A DNA stretch of 64,000 nucleotides from an uncultured Rhodocyclaceae bacterium (lineage in GTDB: Bacteria; Pseudomonadota; Gammaproteobacteria; Burkholderiales; Rhodocyclaceae). A program made the position numbers and the translations under genes. Positions 7,319 to 14,652 of the stretch are shown here, one piece after another. Where the stretch lies: the NCBI GenBank assembly GCA_907163075.1, contig CAJQTY010000003.1, forward strand, positions 176,637 to 240,636, written 5' to 3'. A model generated the notes under the pieces. That model saw nothing but the letters and a program-made list of their open reading frames with translations, did no database searches and had not been told where the DNA came from. The stretch's first letter is position 1, and every line of letters starts with the position of its first letter.

Positions 7319-9085
7319 ATGAAGGATCTGATTTCCAACCAGCTGGTGAAGTACCTCGAAGCGCGCGGCGTCGAGCACATTTTCGGCCTGTGCGGCCACA
7401 CCAACATTGCGGTGCTCGCCGCCCTCTCGAAAAGCACTAAGATCAAGTTCATCAACACCCGGCACGAGCAGATCGCCGCCCATGCCGCCGACGGCTATGC
7501 GCGGGCGACCAAGAAAGCCTCGGTCCTCCTCTCACACCTTAGCCCCGGCCTGACCAACGCCGCCACCGGCGTCGCCAATGCCTCGCTCGACTCGATCCCG
7601 ATGGTGGTCATCGCCGGCGACGTGCCGACGCACTATTACGGCAAGGGACCGCACCAGGAAGTCAATCTGCACGCGGACGCCTCGCAGTGCGAAATCTACC
7701 GTCCCTTCTGCAAGCGCGTCTGGCGTGTCGATTCGCCCCACCTCTTCCCGGAAATCCTCGAAAAGGCGTTCATCCTGGCCGAAAGCGGCCGTCCCGGCCC
7801 GGTGCTGATCGACGTCCCGATGGACATCTTCTCCAAGGAAATCGATGTCGCGTTATTCGAGCGTGTGCTGAAGAACTCGCCCAAGCTGGCCAAGCCCTCG
7901 CTCGACGAAGAAACCGCCGAAAAGATCGTCAAACAACTGCTCGCCGCCAAGACCCCGCTGCTCTACGTCGGCGGCGGCATCATGCTCGCCGACGCCACCA
8001 CCGAACTGCGCGAATTCGCCGAACACCTGCAGATCCCGGTCGCTCACACCCTGATGGGCAAGGGCGCGCTGGCCGACGACAACCCCTTGATCCTCGGCAT
8101 GACCGGCTTCTGGGGAACCAAGTTCATCAACGACAAGTGCAAGGGCGCCGACTGGATCGTCGGCCTTGGCACGCGCTTCTCCGAAGCCGACTGCAGTTCG
8201 TGGGAAGACGAATACACCTTCAATTTCGGGCCGACCCAGCTCATCCACATCGACATCGACCCGAGCGAAATTGGCCGCAACTACCCGGTCGCCATCGGCG
8301 CCGTCGCCGACCTCAAGTCGGCGCTGACCGCCCTCCTGCGTATCGCCAGGAAGCTGGCGCCGGCTGGCGTCAAGCGTCCGGAACTGCTCGCCGAGATGGC
8401 CGCCAACCGCACCGCCTTCGTCGCCAGCAACAAGGAATGGAACGAAAGCAACGACTTCCCGATGGCTCCGCAACGCATCCTGGCCGACCTGCGCACGGCG
8501 CTGCCGCGCGACTCGATCATCTGCACCGATGTGGGCTGGAACAAGAACGGACTGGCGCAGCAATACCCGGTCTATGAGCCGGGCACCATCTTCACCCCGG
8601 GCGGCTTCGCCACCATGGGCTTCGGTTCGCCGGCGGCCCTCGGCGCCAAGGTTGCGCTGCCCGACCGCGTGGTCGTCGCGCTGACCGGTGACGGCGGCTG
8701 GGGTCAAAACCCGGCGGTCCTGGCCAGCGCCTTCGAGGACGACATCGCGGTGATCTGGGTGATCATGAACAACCGCGCCTTCGGCACCATCGCCGGCCTG
8801 GAAAAGGCACACTACGGCACGACCTTCGGCACCCTCTTCGAGAAGAACGGCGAGTCGTACTCGCCCGACTACGCGGCGATCGCCCGCGCCTACGGCGTCG
8901 AAGGAATCACCGTCAATGCCGCCGCCGAACTGCTGCCGGCGCTGCAGAAGGCCATCGCCCTGAACAAGCCGGTGGTGATCGATGTATACATGAAGAACAT
9001 CCCGACGCCGACCGCCGGGCACTGGAACATCATGGACATCTACTCGCCGGGCAAGAAGGTACACCACGTATCTACCGACAAGTGA
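7319..9085 (+). CDS. Thiamine-diphosphate enzyme, acetolactate synthase / IolD superfamily
   Basis: This 588-residue protein has the three-domain layout of acetolactate synthase relatives. The Pyr domain carries catalytic Glu50 in R-H-E-Q-I-A-A-H-A-A-D-G-Y. A central Rossmann-like domain follows. The PP domain carries the G-D-G-G-W-G...N-N thiamine-diphosphate motif from about residue 456. The family includes acetolactate synthase, sulfoacetaldehyde acetyltransferase, oxo-acid decarboxylases and the inositol ring-opening hydrolase IolD. Operon context (TIM-barrel dehydratase next, acylating dehydrogenase before) favours C-C hydrolysis of a cyclic 1,2-dione or decarboxylation of a 2-oxo acid. 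The exact reaction cannot be read from sequence. Confidence 0.75.
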   Translation: MKDLISNQLVKYLEARGVEHIFGLCGHTNIAVLAALSKSTKIKFINTRHEQIAAHAADGYARATKKASVLLSHLSPGLTNAATGVANASLDSIPMVVIAGDVPTHYYGKGPHQEVNLHADASQCEIYRPFCKRVWRVDSPHLFPEILEKAFILAESGRPGPVLIDVPMDIFSKEIDVALFERVLKNSPKLAKPSLDEETAEKIVKQLLAAKTPLLYVGGGIMLADATTELREFAEHLQIPVAHTLMGKGALADDNPLILGMTGFWGTKFINDKCKGADWIVGLGTRFSEADCSSWEDEYTFNFGPTQLIHIDIDPSEIGRNYPVAIGAVADLKSALTALLRIARKLAPAGVKRPELLAEMAANRTAFVASNKEWNESNDFPMAPQRILADLRTALPRDSIICTDVGWNKNGLAQQYPVYEPGTIFTPGGFATMGFGSPAALGAKVALPDRVVVALTGDGGWGQNPAVLASAFEDDIAVIWVIMNNRAFGTIAGLEKAHYGTTFGTLFEKNGESYSPDYAAIARAYGVEGITVNAAAELLPALQKAIALNKPVVIDVYMKNIPTPTAGHWNIMDIYSPGKKVHHVSTDK

Positions 9086-9119
9086 GGCGCAGGCACATCG
9101 GCTGAACAGCTAACCGGCA

Positions 9120-9152
9120 GGCGGGTTGCACGACAAGGGGGCGCAACCCGCC
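9120..9152 (+). other. Intra-operon hairpin before TIM-barrel gene
   Basis: GGCGGGTTGC and GCAACCCGCC form a perfect 10-bp stem in the 99-base gap between the TPP gene and the TIM-barrel gene. A ribosome binding site (AAGGAGG) follows at about 9174. There is no T-tract. Confidence 0.5.
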
Positions 9153-9184
9153 GGTCGAACAGGTTACAGGTCTAAGGAGGGGAA

Positions 9185-10006
9185 ATGGCACTTCAGTATT
9201 CATTGGCTCATCTGACGGTACTCGGTTGCGCGCCGCCGGAGATGACCTACATCGCTGCCCGGGCAGGCTACGATTTCGTCAGCATCCGCCCGATCTACAT
9301 GGGTCTGCCCGGCGAGCCGAACTATGCGCTGGCGGAGAACCCGCTGATGTTGCGGCAGACCAAACGGGCGCTGGCATCGACCGGCGTCAAAGTACACGAC
9401 ATCGAGCTGGCGCGCATTTACGACGACATGCATCCGACCAAGTATCTGCCGGCCATGGAAGTGGCCGCCGAACTTGGCGCCAAGGCCGTGCTCTCGAGCA
9501 TCTGGACGCCCAATCGCGAGTACGCCATCGAGAAATTCGGCCAGGTTTGCGATCTGGCCAAGGGCTTCGGCATGACCGTCGATCTGGAGTACGTGCCGAT
9601 CGCCAGCGTCAACACGCTGGCCGGGGCCGTCGATGTGCTGCGCACGGCGAATCGCGACAACGCCGGGCTGATGGTCGACGTACACCATTTCCATCGCGCG
9701 CTCGACAAGCCCGAGGACCTCGACGGTCTCCCGCGCGAGTGGTTCCACTTCGCGCACTTGTGCGACGCGCAGGGAGAAATCCCCGCCGATCGCGCCGAAA
9801 TGACGCGCATCCTGCGCGAGGAACGACTGTATGTGGGCGAAGGCGGCATTCCGGTCGCCGACATTCTGAACCGCCTGCCCGAGATGGTCTATTCGATAGA
9901 ACTTCCGCATATCGCCCGCGCCAAGGAAATGGGATACGCTGAACATGCTTTCCGCTGTATCGAATCGGCCAAGGCCTATGTGGCGGCGAATATCCGTCCT
10001 CTATAA
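9185..10006 (+). CDS. SPI-family TIM barrel, likely metal-dependent dehydratase/isomerase
   Basis: This 273-residue sugar-phosphate-isomerase-like barrel has a full set of candidate metal ligands: Glu135 (D-L-E-Y), Asp165 (M-V-D-V-H-H), His191 (F-A-H-L-C-D) and Glu239 (Y-S-I-E-L-P). The spacing is nearly that of QuiC/AsbF dehydroshikimate dehydratases, and the fold is shared with inosose dehydratase IolE and isomerase IolI. It could dehydrate 3-dehydroquinate at C4/C5 to a 1,2-dione, or 3-dehydroshikimate to protocatechuate. Its place directly after the TPP enzyme parallels IolD/IolE. Unlike the barrel at 1201-2091, its metal site is intact. Confidence 0.75.
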   Translation: MALQYSLAHLTVLGCAPPEMTYIAARAGYDFVSIRPIYMGLPGEPNYALAENPLMLRQTKRALASTGVKVHDIELARIYDDMHPTKYLPAMEVAAELGAKAVLSSIWTPNREYAIEKFGQVCDLAKGFGMTVDLEYVPIASVNTLAGAVDVLRTANRDNAGLMVDVHHFHRALDKPEDLDGLPREWFHFAHLCDAQGEIPADRAEMTRILREERLYVGEGGIPVADILNRLPEMVYSIELPHIARAKEMGYAEHAFRCIESAKAYVAANIRPL

Positions 10007-10065
10007 CCCACTAACCGGGGAAATTTGATGTCACTTCCAGAATTATTCCTACAAAGGAGAGCCTC

Positions 10066-10653
10066 ATGACTCGCATTGTTGATTGGTATTTCCGCGTTCT
10101 CAAGGCCATGGTCGTTTTCTTCATTTCGACGATGGTCGTTCTGGTGCTCGGCAATGTCATCCTGCGTTACGGCTTCAACTCGGGCATCACCGTCTCGGAG
10201 GAACTGTCGCGCTGGGCTTTCGTCTGGCTGACCTTTACCGGCGCCATCATCGCCATGCGCGAACACACGCACCTGGGCATGGACACCCTGGTCTCCAAGC
10301 TTCCGGTAATGGGCAAGAAAATCTGTTATGTGCTCAGCCACATCATCATGATCGGCTGCGTCCTGCTGTTCATCTCCGGCAGCTATGACCAGACCGTGAT
10401 CAACGCCGGGGTCGAGGCACCGGCATCAGGTCTCTCCTCGGCCTGGTTCTACGGCGTCGGTATCTTCTTCTGCGTGCCGGCCCTGCTGATCCTGATCTAT
10501 GACCTGTACGCGATGCTGAGCGGCAAGCTCAAGGATAGCGAACTCGTCCAGATCAAGGAATCGGAAGAAGAACTCGATGAAAGCAAGCTCGAAGAGCTGC
10601 AGCGCGAGATGGAAGCCGAGACCGCACGACTTGCTGTACAACGCAAGAAATAA
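10066..10653 (+). CDS. TRAP transporter small permease (DctQ type)
   Basis: This 195-residue protein has four predicted membrane helices (about 11-33, 48-66, 88-110 and 125-148) and the DctQ signature R-Y-G-F-N...E-E-L-S-R-W-A-F. It pairs with the large permease that follows to drive sodium- or proton-coupled uptake of an organic acid. It is longer than usual because of a strongly charged C-terminal tail (about residues 155-195, rich in E, K and L) that looks like a coiled coil. The gap to the next gene is 12 bases. Confidence 0.9.
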   Translation: MTRIVDWYFRVLKAMVVFFISTMVVLVLGNVILRYGFNSGITVSEELSRWAFVWLTFTGAIIAMREHTHLGMDTLVSKLPVMGKKICYVLSHIIMIGCVLLFISGSYDQTVINAGVEAPASGLSSAWFYGVGIFFCVPALLILIYDLYAMLSGKLKDSELVQIKESEEELDESKLEELQREMEAETARLAVQRKK

Positions 10654-10665
10654 CAGGGGGACATC

Positions 10666-11946
10666 ATGACTATTGCTATCTTTACCTTCTCCTTGCTGGG
10701 CGCCATGGCGCTCGGCATGCCGATCGCCTTCGCGCTGGTCACCTGCGGCGTCGCGCTGATGCTGCATCTGTCCATGTTCGACTCGCAGATCATCGCGCAG
10801 AACCTGATCAACGGCGCCGACAGCTTCCCGCTGATGGCCATCCCGTTCTTCATGCTGGCCGGCGCGACGATGAACGCCGGCGGGCTGTCCAAGCGCATCA
10901 TCCACGTCGCCATGACCCTGGTCGGACATATCCGGGGCGGTCTCGGCTACGTCACCATCCTCGCCGCCTGTATTCTGGCGTCGCTGTCCGGTTCAGCGGC
11001 AGCCGACGCGGCGGCGATGTCGGCGCTGCTCTTTCCGATGATGGTCAAGTCCGGTTACGACCCGGCGAAATCGGCGGGACTGATCGCCTCGGGCAGCATC
11101 ATCGGGCCGATGGTTCCGCCGTCGCCCAACCTGATTCTGTTCGGTGTAATCGGCGGTCTGTCGATCACCAAGTTGTTCATGGCCGCGATTGTTCCGGGGC
11201 TGATGATCGCCGCGGGGATCACCATCGCCTGGTGGTGGACGGCGCGCAAGGAAGTCCTCGATGTGCCGCCGAAGGCATCCTTCAAGGAAGTCATGCAGGC
11301 GATCCGCGACGGCGTCTGGGCGCTGGTCATGCCGGCCATCATCGTCTTCGGGCTGAAGTTCGGCATTTTCACGCCGACCGAAGCCGGCGTGGTCTGTGCC
11401 GCTTACGCCATGTTCGTCTCGCTCTTCGTCTACAAGGAACTGAAGTGGTCGCAGATCTACGGCGTTCTGGCGCAGGCCGGGCAGACGGCAGCGATCGTGA
11501 TGTTCCTGGTCGCCGCGGCGCTGGTCTCGGCGTGGCTGATCACGATTGCCGAGATTCCGCAGCAGGTCATCGAGTTGCTGCGGCCGTTCATGGGCAACAA
11601 GATCATGCTGATGGTCGCCATCAATATCCTGATCGTCATCATTGGAACGGCGCTCGACATGACGCCGACGATCATGATCCTGACCCCGGTGCTGCTCCCG
11701 GTGGTGGTCGCCGCCGGCATCGATCCGATCTACTTCGGCGTGGTGTTCGTCATCAACAACGCCATCGGCCTGGTGACGCCGCCGGTCGGGACGACGCTCA
11801 ACGTGGTTTGCGGGGTGACCAAGGTCAGCATGGACGACATCATCGTCGGCGTCTTGCCGTTCATGGTTGCCCAGTTGATCGTGATGGCCTTGCTGATCAT
11901 TTTCCCCGACCTGGTTCTGGTGCCGATGCGGTGGTTCTTGAGCTGA
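10666..11946 (+). CDS. TRAP transporter large permease (DctM type)
   Basis: This 426-residue protein matches the usual DctM length and is almost wholly made of membrane helices. Conserved segments include G-M-P-I-A-F-A-L near the N-terminus, S-G-S-A-A-A-D-A-A near 106, P-P-S-P-N-L-I near 151 and I-G-L-V-T-P-P-V-G-T near 365. It forms the translocation channel with the DctQ protein. Placement between the ring-cleavage enzymes and AroE/AroQ implies that the transported acid is the pathway substrate. Confidence 0.93.
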   Translation: MTIAIFTFSLLGAMALGMPIAFALVTCGVALMLHLSMFDSQIIAQNLINGADSFPLMAIPFFMLAGATMNAGGLSKRIIHVAMTLVGHIRGGLGYVTILAACILASLSGSAAADAAAMSALLFPMMVKSGYDPAKSAGLIASGSIIGPMVPPSPNLILFGVIGGLSITKLFMAAIVPGLMIAAGITIAWWWTARKEVLDVPPKASFKEVMQAIRDGVWALVMPAIIVFGLKFGIFTPTEAGVVCAAYAMFVSLFVYKELKWSQIYGVLAQAGQTAAIVMFLVAAALVSAWLITIAEIPQQVIELLRPFMGNKIMLMVAINILIVIIGTALDMTPTIMILTPVLLPVVVAAGIDPIYFGVVFVINNAIGLVTPPVGTTLNVVCGVTKVSMDDIIVGVLPFMVAQLIVMALLIIFPDLVLVPMRWFLS

Positions 11947-11954
11947 TGAGTAAA

Positions 11955-11974
11955 GGCGCGCGGCAACGCGCGCC
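11955..11974 (+). other. GC-rich hairpin with GCAA loop
   Basis: GGCGCGCG and CGCGCGCC form a perfect 8-bp stem closed by a GCAA (GNRA) tetraloop, 8 bases after the DctM stop. No U-run follows. It lies where DctP expression is often raised relative to the permeases, so transcript stabilisation is plausible. Confidence 0.5.
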
Positions 11975-12050
11975 GCGGTTGTAGAGTGTTTCGGTAGTTC
12001 AGTACGGATGGCCTCACCGATTCGGGGCTTTTGTTATCAAGGAGATCAAT

Positions 12051-13061
12051 ATGAAAATGCAACGAATTCTTGGTCATGCAGCGCTAGCACTTTGCTGCCT
12101 GACCTTGGGCACGGTCGCGCAGGCGCAAGTCGGCGAACACACGTTCAGGTTGTCACACGCTGGCGCGACCGGCCACCCGGGAGTCATGGGCGCCGAGAAG
12201 TGGGCCGAGCTGGTCAAAGCGAAGAGCGGCGGCAAGATGACGATCAAGGTCTTCGCCAACGGCGTTCTCGGTGGCGACGTTCAGGCGCTGTCGGCCGTTC
12301 AGGGCGGCACCGTTGACTTCACCTCGATGAACTCGGGCATCCTGCAGACGCAGGTCAAGGAGTTTGCCATTTTCGACTTCCCGTTCATGTTCGAGAGCGG
12401 CAAGGAAGCCGACGCGATTCTCGACGGCCCCTTCGGCAAACAACTTGCCGACAAACTGCCGGCCAAAGGGCTGGTCAACCTCGCCTACTGGGAGCTTGGC
12501 TTTCGTGAATTGACCAACAGCAAGCGCCCGATCGCCAAGATGGAAGACATTGCCGGACTCAAGATTCGCGTGATTCAGTCACCGATCTACATCGAGACCT
12601 TCAATGCGCTCGGGGCCAATGCCGTACCGATGCCGTTCACCGAGGTTTACACGGCGATGGAGCAGAAGATCATCGACGGGCATGAAAACCCCTTCTCGGT
12701 GATCGAGACCAGCAAGTTGTACGAAGTCCAGAAATTCCTGACGGTCAGCAACCATATCTACAACCCGCAATCGGTGCTGGCAAGCAAGAAGAAATGGGAC
12801 GCGCTGACCAAGGACGAGCAAGCCATCCTGACGTCAACGATGGTCGAAGCGACGAAATGGCAACGTCAGAACTCGCGCGATCTGGCTGAACAGTCTCTGG
12901 CCACTCTGAAGAAATCGATGACAGTCAGCGTGCTGCCGCCAGAAGAAATCGCGAAAATCCGGACGAAGATCAAGCCCGTGATCGACAAGTTCAGTACAAG
13001 CGTCGGGCCCGAGATCGTTGCCCAGTTGCAGACGGAACTCGAAAAAGGCCGCAAGAAATAG
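12051..13061 (+). CDS. TRAP transporter substrate-binding protein (DctP type)
   Basis: This 336-residue periplasmic protein has an N-terminal signal peptide cleaved near A-Q-A (about residue 25). The family core includes the substrate-carboxylate Arg segment G-L-K-I-R-V-I-Q-S-P (about 167-176), preceded by Y-W-E-L-G-F-R-E-L. It delivers a carboxylate ligand to the DctQM pair. The ribosome binding site AAGGAG lies 8 bases upstream of the ATG. The ligand is inferred from the operon to be quinate, shikimate or a similar carbocyclic acid. Confidence 0.92.
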   Translation: MKMQRILGHAALALCCLTLGTVAQAQVGEHTFRLSHAGATGHPGVMGAEKWAELVKAKSGGKMTIKVFANGVLGGDVQALSAVQGGTVDFTSMNSGILQTQVKEFAIFDFPFMFESGKEADAILDGPFGKQLADKLPAKGLVNLAYWELGFRELTNSKRPIAKMEDIAGLKIRVIQSPIYIETFNALGANAVPMPFTEVYTAMEQKIIDGHENPFSVIETSKLYEVQKFLTVSNHIYNPQSVLASKKKWDALTKDEQAILTSTMVEATKWQRQNSRDLAEQSLATLKKSMTVSVLPPEEIAKIRTKIKPVIDKFSTSVGPEIVAQLQTELEKGRKK

Positions 13062-13080
13062 GCCGTTCGTAACAACGACG

Positions 13081-13110
13081 CCGTGGCGCAGTTCTGAACC
13101 TGCGCCACGG
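13081..13110 (+). other. Strong intergenic hairpin after dctP
   Basis: CCGTGGCGCAG and CTGCGCCACGG form a perfect 11-bp stem around an 8-base loop in the gap between the binding-protein gene and the AroE-like gene. No T-tract follows. It may partly terminate or protect the upstream transcript. Confidence 0.55.
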
Positions 13111-13166
13111 ATGATCCTTGCACTACATTCCGGTTTTTTGACAATCCATATAGCAGGGGAACAGCG

Positions 13167-14000
13167 ATGATCAGTGGCAAAACAACGTTGATTGCACACA
13201 TTGGCTATCCGACGGAAGCCTTCAAGGCGCCGTTGATTTACAACCCGTGGTTCGACAAGCACGGGATCGATGCGATGGTGGTGCCGATGGGCGTCAAGGC
13301 CGAGGATTATCCAGACTCCCTGAAGTCAATTTTCAGGTTTACCAATATCCGTGGCGCGCTCGTTACGATGCCGCACAAAGTCACGACCGTTGGGCTGGTC
13401 GACGAATGCTCGACGACGGCGAAGATCGCCGGTTCGGCCAACGCCATTCTCAAGCGCCCTGATGGATCGCTGCTCGGCGACATGTTCGACGGCACGGGCT
13501 TCACGCGTGGTCTGCGGCGCAAGGGCTTTGTCTTTGAAGGCGCCAAATGTCTGGTGATCGGATCGGGAGGCGTCGGCTCGGCAATCGCGGCGTCGCTCGC
13601 GGCGGACGGCGTCGCGGCCCTATCGCTGTTCGACACCAATACAGCGTCCGTCGAGGGTCTGGCTTCGCGCCTGAGCACGTATTACCCGAATCTCGAAGTC
13701 AAGATCACGTCCACCGACCCGGCCGGTTACGATCTGGTCGTCAACGGTACGCCGCTCGGCATGAAGCCGGACGACCCGCTGCCATTTGATGTCTCGCGTC
13801 TGTCGCCATCGACTTTCGTTGGCGAGGTGGTGATGAAGACCGAGATCACACCGCTGTTACAAGCCGCGCAGGGCATCGGCTGCCGTTTCCAGGTGGGTAC
13901 CGACATGCTGTTTGAAATGATTCCCGCCTATCTCGAGTTTTTTGGTTTTGGCACCTCGACGCCAGATGAACTACGTTCCGTTGCCAAGATTGCGTACTGA
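13167..14000 (+). CDS. AroE-like quinate/shikimate dehydrogenase, probably NAD-dependent
   Basis: This 277-residue protein has the shikimate dehydrogenase fold. The catalytic Lys is in L-V-T-M-P-H-K, the catalytic Asp in G-D-M-F-D-G-T-G-F, and the nucleotide loop is G-S-G-G-V-G. Two differences from biosynthetic AroE stand out. The second Rossmann strand ends F-D-T-N instead of the NRT motif, which predicts NAD+ rather than NADP+. The Ser-x-Ser carboxylate-binding motif (normally ..HSKSP) reads A-F-K-A-P. Both suggest a catabolic paralogue with an altered substrate site. It follows the TRAP genes and precedes the type II dehydroquinase by 57 bases. Confidence 0.85.
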   Translation: MISGKTTLIAHIGYPTEAFKAPLIYNPWFDKHGIDAMVVPMGVKAEDYPDSLKSIFRFTNIRGALVTMPHKVTTVGLVDECSTTAKIAGSANAILKRPDGSLLGDMFDGTGFTRGLRRKGFVFEGAKCLVIGSGGVGSAIAASLAADGVAALSLFDTNTASVEGLASRLSTYYPNLEVKITSTDPAGYDLVVNGTPLGMKPDDPLPFDVSRLSPSTFVGEVVMKTEITPLLQAAQGIGCRFQVGTDMLFEMIPAYLEFFGFGTSTPDELRSVAKIAY

Positions 14001-14057
14001 GCGCCGACGCCGACAGCGCGCGTCGAGCGGCTCTACTGACCAAGACAAGGAATTGCC

Positions 14058-14501
14058 ATGAAAAAAATTCTCATGCTGCACGGTATCAACCACAACATGT
14101 TCGGCAAGCGCGACCCGGTTCAGTACGGGACGATCACCCTGGCCGAAATCGACGCCAGGATGGCCGAGCTCGCCAAGGAACTGGGCGTTGAGGTCACGAG
14201 TTACCAGACCAACCATGAAGGCGCGATGTGCGAGCGCGTTCACCAGGCCTTCTTCGACAATGTCGATGCCGTGGTGATCAATGCCGGCGCGTGGACCCAC
14301 TACAGCTACGGCTTGCGCGACGCGCTCGCGGTGCTGACGGTGCCGATCGTCGAAATCCACATGTCGAACATTCATGCACGTGAAGAATTCCGTCACCATT
14401 CGGTCTTTGCGGAGATCGCCAGGGGCCAGATCTGCGGCTTCGGCGTCGATAGTTACCTGCTTGGACTGCGCGCCGCCGTCAATGCGGCCACTGCGGGCTG
14501 A
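14058..14501 (+). CDS. aroQ: 3-dehydroquinate dehydratase, type II
   Basis: This 147-residue class II dehydroquinase matches the usual length. It has the N-terminal L-H-G-I-N-H-N-M-F-G-K-R-D loop followed by catalytic Tyr in V-Q-Y-G, the N-A-G-A-W-T-H segment, and E-I-H-M-S-N-I-H-A-R-E with the catalytic His in F-R-H-H-S. The usual HGPNLN reads HGINHN, and NPGA reads NAGA, so it is a diverged member. It is the second, unrelated dehydroquinase in the cluster. QuiB/CatAroD-type catabolic roles are known for both classes. Confidence 0.88.
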   Translation: MKKILMLHGINHNMFGKRDPVQYGTITLAEIDARMAELAKELGVEVTSYQTNHEGAMCERVHQAFFDNVDAVVINAGAWTHYSYGLRDALAVLTVPIVEIHMSNIHAREEFRHHSVFAEIARGQICGFGVDSYLLGLRAAVNAATAG

Positions 14502-14652
14502 AACTGAACAATCCGGAGCCCGCCATCGCGCGTGATCGCCGCTCGGCCGGCCGGGTAATCGCGCGCGGTCGGCCGCTGCCCTTACGGCCACGGCGACATG
14601 CCAGCGACGATCGCGTTCCGGTGAGCCGCCCCATTCCCGCCTTGCCCTGCCG

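Noticed and set aside
4981-9085. Sulfoacetate/taurine catabolism (SauS-like dehydrogenase plus Xsc-like TPP enzyme)
   Set aside because: The families allow it, but there is no phosphotransacetylase, sulfoacetate-CoA ligase, sulfonate transporter or sulfite exporter nearby. The citryl-CoA lyase, dehydroquinases and AroE-like gene do not fit that pathway.
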